A DNA stretch of 64,000 nucleotides from Halomonas sp. JB37 (lineage in GTDB: Bacteria > Pseudomonadota > Gammaproteobacteria > Pseudomonadales > Halomonadaceae): the NCBI RefSeq assembly GCF_002332255.1, contig NZ_NRGW01000001.1, forward strand, positions 930,001-994,000, written 5' to 3'. Each line of letters starts with the position of its first letter. Position 1 is the first letter of the stretch. This document shows positions 36,898 to 43,771 of the stretch, piece after piece. The position numbers and the translations under genes are program-made. The notes under the pieces are model-generated. The model had not been told where the DNA came from. It saw nothing but the letters and a program-made list of their open reading frames with translations, and searched no databases.

Positions 36898-38159
36898 CCC
36901 GTTAGTGGTTGTATGCTGACTACCTCGCCTGGTTGTGCGCCGTCTTGGTCATCGGCAAGTTCAATCAAGCAATTAGCAGCCACCATCGAGGTTAAAATAC
37001 CCGAACCCTGGGCGCCGGTGCTACGTACGTGTAACTGTCCTTCTCCATCAGTATGGTAGACACCGCGAATAAAATCAGTGCGCTTTAAGCGGCTTTTTAA
37101 GACGTCATCGGCAATCGCATAAAGGCGATGGGGCGGTGAAACCGGCAGCCCTTGAAGTCGATCCAGCAGCGGCGTCACAAACTGTAGAAAGGTTACCATG
37201 ACCGCCACTGGATTGCCGGGAAGGCCGACGAACGGCGTGTGCTGTTCGCCTAACCAGCCGCAGGCCATGGGCCGGCCTGGGCGAAGCGCTACGCGCCAGA
37301 ACGCTAAGCGGCCCAACTGCTGCAGCGCGGTGCGGGTAAAATCAGCCTGACCCACGGATACGCCGCCGCTGGTGATCACCAAATCGCTTTGCTGGGCGGC
37401 TTGCTCCAGCGCTGTTTGGATAGCGTCCTGTTCGTCCGGCAAAATGCCGAGATCAATCACGTCAGCGCCGTACTCGGCAAGCATGCCGATCAGCGTAAAA
37501 CGATTCGCGTCATAAACCCCGGCCGGAGCAATAGGCTCGCCGGGGGCCGTGACCTCGTTGCCGGTCGAGAAAATCGCCACCTTCGGGCGTTGGCACACGG
37601 TAACCGTGGCATAGCCTAGCGACGCTAATAAGCCCAGCTTGGCGGCATCGAGTCGCGAACCTGCCGCAAGTGCCGTATCGCCAATCGCCATGTCTTCACC
37701 GGCCTGGCGTACATGCTGGCCGTGCTTGAGGCGCTCAGGCGACTCAATAATCACATGCTCAGGCTGTTCGTCTGACGGTTCGCGCAGCTGTTCACTCATC
37801 ACCACTGTGTCGGTGCCTGGCGGCAATGGGGCGCCGGTGGTAATGCGTACACAGTGGCCGGCAGGCACCATTTCGCTGCGATACTGGCCTGCTAATACCT
37901 CTCCGGCCACGGGCCAATGGGTTTGCTTGGCCCCAACACCTTCTCTCGCCAAGGCCAGCGCCACGCCATCCATCGCCGCATTGGTATTTTGCGGCACGTT
38001 AAGCGTCGCCAGCACAGCGGTGGCCAAGCGGCGGCCATGGGCCTGTGCCAGAGGCACCTGTTCGCTGTCTAGCGGGCGCTCAATCAACGTAGCGAGCGCT
38101 TGACGGGCTTCGTCAACGCTAAGCATTTTCTCACCGAGATCAAAGCAGGAGAGCGTCAC
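36888..38159 (-). CDS. moeA: Molybdopterin molybdotransferase, first MoeA paralogue
   Basis: This 423-residue protein inserts molybdate into adenylylated molybdopterin. The GTG start at 38159 overlaps the mobA stop; an ATG 33 bp later (MLSVDEARQ) would give a more usual N-terminus. Motifs are [58 protein letters not shown] and [10 protein letters not shown]. Two differ from the canonical form: [11 protein letters not shown] for FDNSAMDGYA and TGNE for TGDE. A second, more canonical MoeA is encoded at 49320, so this copy may have a specialised role in the formate dehydrogenase island. Confidence 0.93.
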   Translation of the reverse strand: MTLSCFDLGEKMLSVDEARQALATLIERPLDSEQVPLAQAHGRRLATAVLATLNVPQNTNAAMDGVALALAREGVGAKQTHWPVAGEVLAGQYRSEMVPAGHCVRITTGAPLPPGTDTVVMSEQLREPSDEQPEHVIIESPERLKHGQHVRQAGEDMAIGDTALAAGSRLDAAKLGLLASLGYATVTVCQRPKVAIFSTGNEVTAPGEPIAPAGVYDANRFTLIGMLAEYGADVIDLGILPDEQDAIQTALEQAAQQSDLVITSGGVSVGQADFTRTALQQLGRLAFWRVALRPGRPMACGWLGEQHTPFVGLPGNPVAVMVTFLQFVTPLLDRLQGLPVSPPHRLYAIADDVLKSRLKRTDFIRGVYHTDGEGQLHVRSTGAQGSGILTSMVAANCLIELADDQDGAQPGEVVSIQPLTGWL

Positions 38160-38782
38160 GTTGCCTCCTTGCCTTTAGTCGACAGCAGAACAGTTTCAAG
38201 GTGCAGCTTTTCCTCTTCAGTGTTGAGGTTAGCAAAGGCCTCGGGGCAGTCGGACATATCGACTTTGCACCAGTGATGGCGCGCATACCAGCGGTCGATT
38301 TTGCGCTCACCCTCGGCCAATACGGCGGCTAAGTCATCGGCGAGTGACGTACGCAGCAGCGCTACCACGGGGTGCAGCCGCTCACCGTCAAAGGCCACGC
38401 CAATATCATGATCGCCAATCCCTGCGACCAAACGTGCTACTAAGTCATCTGACAGGGCGGGAGAGTCACAGGGAACAATCAGCAGCCAAGGCGTTTTGGC
38501 TGCGCGCAGCCCGCTATAAATCCCCATGAGCGGGCCTTTGAAGCCTTCGTCGGCGCCCTCTATTACCAGATCAGCGATCACACGGTCAGCAAAGAAGCGG
38601 TAAGCATCGGCATTGCGATTGGCATTAATCAGCAGTTCGCCTACTTGGCCCTCCAGGCGTTTAACCGCATGGGCGACAAGAGGTAAGCCCGCAAAAGGCT
38701 CAAGTCCCTTATCGCGACCGCCCATTCTACGACCTTCGCCGCCGGCTAGAATCATACCGGTTAGTTCTTGGGTAGGAATCAT
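38156..38782 (-). CDS. mobA: Molybdenum cofactor guanylyltransferase
   Basis: This 208-residue nucleotidyltransferase couples GMP to Mo-molybdopterin to make bis-MGD, the cofactor form used by formate dehydrogenase. The GTP-binding loop LAGGEGRRMGGRDKG is at residues 12-26 and the metal-binding region is LLIVPCDSPALSDDL. It overlaps fdhD and moeA by 4 bp each, so translation is coupled. Confidence 0.94.
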   Translation of the reverse strand: MIPTQELTGMILAGGEGRRMGGRDKGLEPFAGLPLVAHAVKRLEGQVGELLINANRNADAYRFFADRVIADLVIEGADEGFKGPLMGIYSGLRAAKTPWLLIVPCDSPALSDDLVARLVAGIGDHDIGVAFDGERLHPVVALLRTSLADDLAAVLAEGERKIDRWYARHHWCKVDMSDCPEAFANLNTEEEKLHLETVLLSTKGKEAT

Positions 38783-39672
38783 GAGCGTGCCTGTGTTGAT
38801 GAATGTGCCTGCTTTGATGAGCGCGCCTGTTTTGATGAATGTACTGTGGACGGTCGCTCAGGAATCGCGTCCAGCGTCAGGCGATGCTGGGTATTGATCG
38901 ACTGAAAATGGCGGCCTTTAGCGCGGGCGATAAGCATCACGCCAAAGCGCTCGGCCAGCTCAACGCCTTTTTGCGTTACGCCTGAACGCGACACCAGTAC
39001 GCTAATCCCCATTTGCGCCACCTTTAGCACCATCTCTGACGTCAGCCGCCCTGTGGTATAAAAAATATCTGCATTGGCACTATCTGCCTGCTGAAGCCAT
39101 TGGCGCCCCGCCAGGGTATCTACGGCGTTGTGTCGCCCAACGTCTTCGACAAAATCGAGCACCTGTGCTTGATCGCAAAGTGCGCAGCCGTGAACGGCGC
39201 CAGCGCTCCGGTACGTTTCATTATAGGCGTTGAGATTTTGCAACAGCTGATAAAGCGTCGATTGTGCCAGCTGCGTATCGGGCAGCGCCATCAGCGCGGT
39301 TTGATCCAACAATTTACCAAACACCGTGCCCTGGCCGCAGCCGGTGGTGACCGTGCGAGTACTTAAGCGTGCTTCCAGGTCTTCAGGTAGGTGGCGGGTA
39401 ACCACCACGGCGGCTTCTACCTCCCAGTCGACCTGCACGGCAGTCAAGTCCTCGGCAGCTCGCAGCAAGCCTTGATTGCGTAAATAGCCGACCACCAGCG
39501 CTTCGGGGTCGTCACCCAGGGTCATCAGCGTGACAATTTCGCGCTTATTGAGATACACGGTTAGCGCCCGTTCAGCGGCAATCGCCTGCTGGCGCGTATC
39601 GCCATATTCGTCAACGATGCTAATCTGAGTAGTAGCCGGTAAGCGGGCTCGGCTTAACTGAAGGGCAGGCAT
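38779..39672 (-). CDS. fdhD: Formate dehydrogenase sulfurtransferase FdhD
   Basis: This 297-residue protein carries sulfur from cysteine desulfurase to bis-MGD for formate dehydrogenase activation. Landmarks are the ERALTVYLNKREIVTLMTL start, GCALCDQAQVLDFVEDVGRHNAVDTLAG, TTGRLTSEMVLKVAQMGISVLVSRSGVT and AKGRHFQSINT. The active loop reads TTGCGQGTVFG with a single cysteine (C112); the second cysteine of the CxxC pair of E. coli FdhD is glycine (G115). The last 25 residues are a low-complexity tail made by an 18-bp repeat. It heads the Moco operon. Confidence 0.93.
   Translation of the reverse strand: MPALQLSRARLPATTQISIVDEYGDTRQQAIAAERALTVYLNKREIVTLMTLGDDPEALVVGYLRNQGLLRAAEDLTAVQVDWEVEAAVVVTRHLPEDLEARLSTRTVTTGCGQGTVFGKLLDQTALMALPDTQLAQSTLYQLLQNLNAYNETYRSAGAVHGCALCDQAQVLDFVEDVGRHNAVDTLAGRQWLQQADSANADIFYTTGRLTSEMVLKVAQMGISVLVSRSGVTQKGVELAERFGVMLIARAKGRHFQSINTQHRLTLDAIPERPSTVHSSKQARSSKQAHSSTQARS
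38780..38840. repeat. 18-bp tandem repeat at the 3' end of fdhD
   Basis: Units gatgaatgtgcctgcttt (38798-38815) and gatgagcgcgcctgtttt (38816-38833), flanked by diverged units at 38780-38797 and from 38834, encode a repeated SSKQA/SSTQA tail on FdhD. The repeat runs into the start codon of mobA. Confidence 0.85.
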
Positions 39673-39750
39673 CCATGAACCTCGCTAAATAGTTCTCGCA
39701 AAACGTCGGGGTTGACGATGATGGGGCTGGGGATGCTTACTTGTCTACCC

Positions 39751-39795
39751 ATTCAAGCTCCATCTATTCAAGCTCCTTCTATTCAAGTTCTGTCG
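39751..39795. repeat. 15-bp tandem repeat, three units, in the DUF3305 leader
   Basis: Units attcaagctccatct, attcaagctccttct and attcaagttctgtcg lie at 39751-39765, 39766-39780 and 39781-39795, ending 25 bp before the DUF3305 start codon. They lie between the divergent fdhD and DUF3305 genes, so changes in copy number would alter promoter or leader spacing. Confidence 0.85.
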
Positions 39796-39820
39796 ACTCC
39801 AGTTTCAGGGTGCTAATGCC

Positions 39821-40261
39821 ATGAGTGATAATTTACGCTCCATCAGTATCACATTGGTTGCCGAAGCCAAGCAGGTAAAGCGCTTTACCCTAACGCAGTG
39901 GCGCATTGCGGAACTTGCTTTGGGCGATCAGGGGCCTATCGCGCTGCAACTACAGCTTTCGATGACCGAGCGCGCGGCGTATCGCTTTAACCTCACCTCT
40001 AGCGCGCCGCGTCTGTTTGTCCGCGCAGGCTTTACCGGGCAAGCACCGCAACCCGATGCAATCACGGCTAGCCAAGATGTGGCGGCAGGCTGGATGGATG
40101 GTGAGCAGCAGGTGCTGGAAGCCTTGATGCCGATGGCGATTCAGGTATGGATTGAGAGCTACCTTGCTCGCCACGGCGAGGCGCCCGTCGAGGTACGCAA
40201 GAAAAAACGCAAGGGGGCAGGGCGCGCAAAAGAGATGCCTGCCAATGAGCCGCCGCGATGA
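39821..40261 (+). CDS. DUF3305 protein, formate dehydrogenase accessory
   Basis: This 146-residue cytoplasmic protein has a DUF3305-type domain (ITLVAEAKQVKRFTLTQWRIAELAL; YRFNLTSSAPRLFVRA; IQVWIESYLARHGEAPVE) and a basic tail (RKKKRKGAGR). DUF3305 and DUF3306 genes usually sit together beside periplasmic formate dehydrogenases, including Shewanella-type loci, but I know of no assigned activity. It overlaps the DUF3306 gene by 4 bp. It opens the plus-strand arm of the island. Confidence 0.8.
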   Translation: MSDNLRSISITLVAEAKQVKRFTLTQWRIAELALGDQGPIALQLQLSMTERAAYRFNLTSSAPRLFVRAGFTGQAPQPDAITASQDVAAGWMDGEQQVLEALMPMAIQVWIESYLARHGEAPVEVRKKKRKGAGRAKEMPANEPPR

Positions 40262-40926
40262 GCCGCCTGGAACGCTGGTCGCGCCTAAAGCGCAATGCCC
40301 AAAAGGAAGGCGGTGTCTCGCCAAGCGTAGTGCCTGCCAGCGAGCCTGCAGATGACATCACCGTGGAGCCAACTGGCGCGTTTCATAGCGGCGCCGAGCA
40401 GCCGCACGCTACCGTTGATCAACGGTCGGCACCGGCACTGGACGCACAAGAGCCAGAACGCGAACCCGCGCCCGGCAGTCTCGATCACACGTTGCCCGAC
40501 CCCGATACCCTGGGTGTCGGCAGCGACTTTAGTGCATTCATGTTGCCGGGCGTCAGCGGAGCCCTGCGCCGGCGCGCTTTGAAGCGCCTTTGGGCCACCG
40601 GTAATTACAACGTGCGCGATGGTTTGGATGACTACGATGCTGACTATCGCCAGCAGCTCAAGCCCATGGCCTCTGGGCTTGCCAGCAAACTGCGCAGCTG
40701 GACCCATAAAGTAGACGAGACGCTGGATAAGCCGCTAGAAGATGCTTCTGCTGAGCCACAAAAAGAGCAGGTGGCCAGCGAGCAATCCAATGATCACTTG
40801 ATCGCGTTTGAAAACGAATCTGCTATACCTGGCAGCGCCAACGGTAGCGCTGCAGAAAAGCCCCTCCTAGACGACCAGTCTGATTTAATATTTACTCCCC
40901 AAAGAAAGTCTGAATACTCTCATTAA
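40258..40926 (+). CDS. DUF3306 protein, formate dehydrogenase accessory
   Basis: This 222-residue protein starts with MSRLERWSRLKRNAQ, has a variable acidic middle and a conserved core FMLPGVSGALRRRALKRLWATGNYNVRDGLDDYDADY (about 98-134), then a low-complexity C-terminus. This pattern is DUF3306. It is translated in overlap with DUF3305. It has no cofactor motif, signal peptide or membrane helix. The function is unknown; co-occurrence with formate dehydrogenase implies assembly or electron-transfer support. Confidence 0.8.
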   Translation: MSRLERWSRLKRNAQKEGGVSPSVVPASEPADDITVEPTGAFHSGAEQPHATVDQRSAPALDAQEPEREPAPGSLDHTLPDPDTLGVGSDFSAFMLPGVSGALRRRALKRLWATGNYNVRDGLDDYDADYRQQLKPMASGLASKLRSWTHKVDETLDKPLEDASAEPQKEQVASEQSNDHLIAFENESAIPGSANGSAAEKPLLDDQSDLIFTPQRKSEYSH

Positions 40927-41113
40927 TGGCTATAGAATCAATTTGTTAAAGTTAATTTTCTTCCTTTTTGCAGACTGCATTAAACGCAATTAAGTTGGCT
41001 AAACACCGCGTTACGCCTAGGCTCAACTTAGTGTCAACGAAACGTTATGCCATAATAGTTAAATAATATTACTCAAAATTATAATAAGAATTATTCACTG
41101 ACCGTGAGAATGC

Positions 41114-42841
41114 ATGAATCAAAGAATCCAACTGGCGTCGATAGACGACCAGCGTAATGCCGAGGCTCGGGAAACGGTACGTCGACGTATTTCGTGGCCT
41201 GCTAATTTAACGCCTGCTAATGTGACCTATCACAGCCGTGGCCATGCGCTGCTGATAGGCGCGGCCGCCGACGTATACCCGGCTGCCCGCGCTCTTCAGG
41301 GGCGCGGTCTTGCATCGCTTACGTTGCTTGTTACTTGGCCTGTTGGTAATGGTGCTGAAAGCGAGGCGGCAGAGCTAGTCGGCGCCAGCGAGCCGTTAGT
41401 GACGCAAATGCTCACCCACGAGCAGCTAAGCCAGCTACACATAAGCGGTTATTTGGGGGCGTTTAGCGCTCGGTTAGATGACGGCGATGCTCCGCTGGAT
41501 CTCGCCAGGGCGCTGATTGAGCGCGCCGGATTTGACCTTGTGCTTGATCTTACCGCGATGGCTCATCCCCAGCGTTCAGAATTGCCGCCACCTGGCTACG
41601 TGGTGATGTCTTGGCAGGATGTTGAGCAGCGCAGCGAAACACTCGAAAATTTTGCCGGGCTGGTCGGTGAATTCGACAAGCCGCGCTATTTTCAGGTCAA
41701 CAGCGACCTATGTGCCCACTCCACAAGTGGCAATATTGGCTGTACCCGCTGTTTGGATGTCTGCCCGGCGGATGCTATCTCCAGCATTCAAGGGCGCATT
41801 GAATCCCATATTGAAATTGACCCCTACCTTTGCCAAGGCGTGGGCAGTTGCACCAGCGCCTGCCCGACGGGGGCGATCGAGTTTCGCATGCCAGAAACAC
41901 GCCGCCAGCAGGATACGCTATCTACTTGGCTCGCGGCCTATCGTGATGCGGGTGGCCAGGTGCCGGTGCTACGTTTTCTTACCCATGATTCGCAAGACGC
42001 TGAGCGCGCAACCGGCGTGGTGCCTGCAGGCCATGTGATTGATGCCCCACTGGAAGAGTTGGGAGCGGCGGGCCACGACCAGTGGCTAACCGCACTGGCT
42101 GCGGGTGCCGCCGAGGTGCGTATCCAGCTGCATCCTAGTATGCCTGCACGCCTAAGTACTTTTTTGAACGACCAGATCGCTCAAGCGCACGCCATGCTAG
42201 ATGCTTTGGGGCACGACCGCGCTCGTGTACAGCTGATTGGCGTCGCCGATGGGGCCGCGCGTGATGCACTGCCGACGCTTCCTCCTTTAACAGAGGCGCC
42301 GCTGCAGCTGCCTGAGCCTGAAAAGCGCACACGCTTGAACCGCGTGTTAGCGCGCCTTGCCGAGCTGGGTAGCCCTAACGGGGCACGCACCACGATGCCG
42401 GTAGGCGCTGCCTACGGCGCGATTCAGGTCGACCGCGACGCCTGTACGCTGTGCCAGGCCTGTGTCAGCAACTGCCCTACGCCCGCGTTAAAATCTGGCG
42501 GCAATACGCCCGCCCTTAGCTTTCTTGAAGCGGACTGCGTGCAGTGCGGTCTTTGTGAGCAGGCGTGCCCGGAAAACGCGATTACGCTGATGCCAGGCTT
42601 TTTGGCAGATGGCGCCCGTGAAACGCGGCATATCTGCCATGAAGAAGCGGCCTTTGAATGCATCAACTGTGGCAAACCATTTGCCACCGTGAGCACGGTA
42701 GCCGCGATTAAACAGAAGCTTGCCCATCATCCCTACTTTGCCGGTGAGGCGATGAGCCGCCTGGAAATGTGCGAAGACTGCCGGGTGAAGGATGTCTGGA
42801 AAACCATGATTCGCGATCCTGACGCGCAACTGAAGGTATAA
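41114..42841 (+). CDS. Polyferredoxin, formate dehydrogenase associated
   Basis: This 575-residue cytoplasmic iron-sulfur protein has at least four [4Fe-4S] motifs: CTRCLDVCPADAIS near 212-224, LCQGVGSCTSACPTGAIEF near 241-258, CTLCQACVSNCPTPAL near 444-458 and CVQCGLCEQACPENAI near 476-491. The C-terminus has further cysteine pairs (ECINCGKPF and MCEDCRVK) that look zinc-binding. An N-terminal region of about 200 residues has no cofactor motif. It lies 187 bp after DUF3306 and just ahead of the TorD chaperone. Delivery of electrons to or from the membrane-bound formate dehydrogenase, or its assembly, is inferred. Confidence 0.85.
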   Translation: MNQRIQLASIDDQRNAEARETVRRRISWPANLTPANVTYHSRGHALLIGAAADVYPAARALQGRGLASLTLLVTWPVGNGAESEAAELVGASEPLVTQMLTHEQLSQLHISGYLGAFSARLDDGDAPLDLARALIERAGFDLVLDLTAMAHPQRSELPPPGYVVMSWQDVEQRSETLENFAGLVGEFDKPRYFQVNSDLCAHSTSGNIGCTRCLDVCPADAISSIQGRIESHIEIDPYLCQGVGSCTSACPTGAIEFRMPETRRQQDTLSTWLAAYRDAGGQVPVLRFLTHDSQDAERATGVVPAGHVIDAPLEELGAAGHDQWLTALAAGAAEVRIQLHPSMPARLSTFLNDQIAQAHAMLDALGHDRARVQLIGVADGAARDALPTLPPLTEAPLQLPEPEKRTRLNRVLARLAELGSPNGARTTMPVGAAYGAIQVDRDACTLCQACVSNCPTPALKSGGNTPALSFLEADCVQCGLCEQACPENAITLMPGFLADGARETRHICHEEAAFECINCGKPFATVSTVAAIKQKLAHHPYFAGEAMSRLEMCEDCRVKDVWKTMIRDPDAQLKV

Positions 42842-42845
42842 GCCG

Positions 42846-43484
42846 ATGACGGATGGATTGCCCGCGCTGAAAGAAGCGGATGCCCTACGTGCCGATATCT
42901 ACCGGCTGTTGGCCACCTTATTGCGTCAAGCCCCGGATGCAGACCTGCTGGCATGGCTAGCTGAGCTGGCGATTGAACAAGATGGCAGCCAACTTGCAAA
43001 GCGCTGGCAAGCATTGGCAGATGCGGCAGTCGCCATGGATGAGACAGGCGCTGGCGTAGAGCCGCTTCAGCGCGCTCACTTTCGTCATCTGGTGGGCGTC
43101 ATTCAGGGCGACGTCGTGCCGTATGCCTCATGGTATCGCAATGGTGAGTTGATGGAAGCCGCGCTAGTGGCGCTGCGCCAAGACCTCCGAGTGCTGGGCT
43201 TTGAACGCAGTGAGCACACCCGAGACCCTGAAGACCATCTGGCGGCGCTATGTGAAGTAATGGCCATGCTGATTGCGTCTGAAAGCCATGAACAGGCCTA
43301 TTTTTTTAGTCAGCATATTGCCCCGTGGGCAGCCAGTTGTTTCGACGATCTAGGGCAGGTAGGCACCGCTTTTTATGCAGCGCTGGGAGCGTTAGGCAGC
43401 GCTTATGTGGAAAGCGAGAGGGTGAGCTTAAGCATTGATGCTGACCACGCTCCGGTGCGCATTATTGAACGCAAACGTGGATAG
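42846..43484 (+). CDS. TorD/DmsD-family molybdoenzyme chaperone
   Basis: This 212-residue all-helical protein has the TorD fold pattern (LRADIYRLLATLLRQAPDADLLAWL; VVPYASWYRNGELMEAALVALRQDL; EDHLAALCEVMAMLIASE; FSQHIAPWAASCFDDL). Such chaperones bind Tat signal peptides and the apo-molybdoenzyme until the cofactor is inserted. Its place 4 bp after the polyferredoxin and before the Tat peptide and FdhA gene makes FdhA the obvious client. Confidence 0.88.
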   Translation: MTDGLPALKEADALRADIYRLLATLLRQAPDADLLAWLAELAIEQDGSQLAKRWQALADAAVAMDETGAGVEPLQRAHFRHLVGVIQGDVVPYASWYRNGELMEAALVALRQDLRVLGFERSEHTRDPEDHLAALCEVMAMLIASESHEQAYFFSQHIAPWAASCFDDLGQVGTAFYAALGALGSAYVESERVSLSIDADHAPVRIIERKRG

Positions 43485-43546
43485 ATCGTCGGCGATAGTC
43501 GCGTATAAAAAGACCCAGTATAAAACATAGGCGAGAGGAGAAACCC

Positions 43547-43747
43547 ATGCACACCCCCCACAATTCTGAGCGCCGCCGGTTTATGAAAACGGTTGGGTTA
43601 GGAGCCGCTGCCGCTGGTGCCGCGGCCGCCGCCGGTCATGTCACCTTAGCTCAGGCTGATAGCGCCCCGGCGAAAGAAGCAAAACAAACGGCTAACTACC
43701 GTGAGACCGACCACGTTCGGGCGTATTACGCCTCGTTGCGTGATTGA
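43547..43747 (+). CDS. 66-aa Tat-signal peptide protein of formate dehydrogenase (FdhX-like)
   Basis: This 66-residue protein is almost all Tat signal: SERRRFMKTVGLGAAAAGAAAAAG (8-31) with the RRxFMK motif, then a hydrophobic Ala stretch, a processing-like site (TLAQAD) and only about 28 mature residues ending HVRAYYASLRD. Such small Tat genes sit before FdhA in Shewanella and related bacteria. It may be a small subunit or export partner. It has AGAGGAG about 8 nt upstream of ATG 43547 and lies 24 bp before fdhA. Confidence 0.85.
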   Translation: MHTPHNSERRRFMKTVGLGAAAAGAAAAAGHVTLAQADSAPAKEAKQTANYRETDHVRAYYASLRD

Positions 43748-43771
43748 CGGCAGAATGCCAGGAGATTTGCC

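Noticed and set aside
40927..41113. Molybdenum cofactor riboswitch ahead of the formate dehydrogenase operon
   Set aside because: The 187-bp leader is AT-rich and lacks the G+C-rich multi-stem structure expected; no stable set of helices was found by eye.
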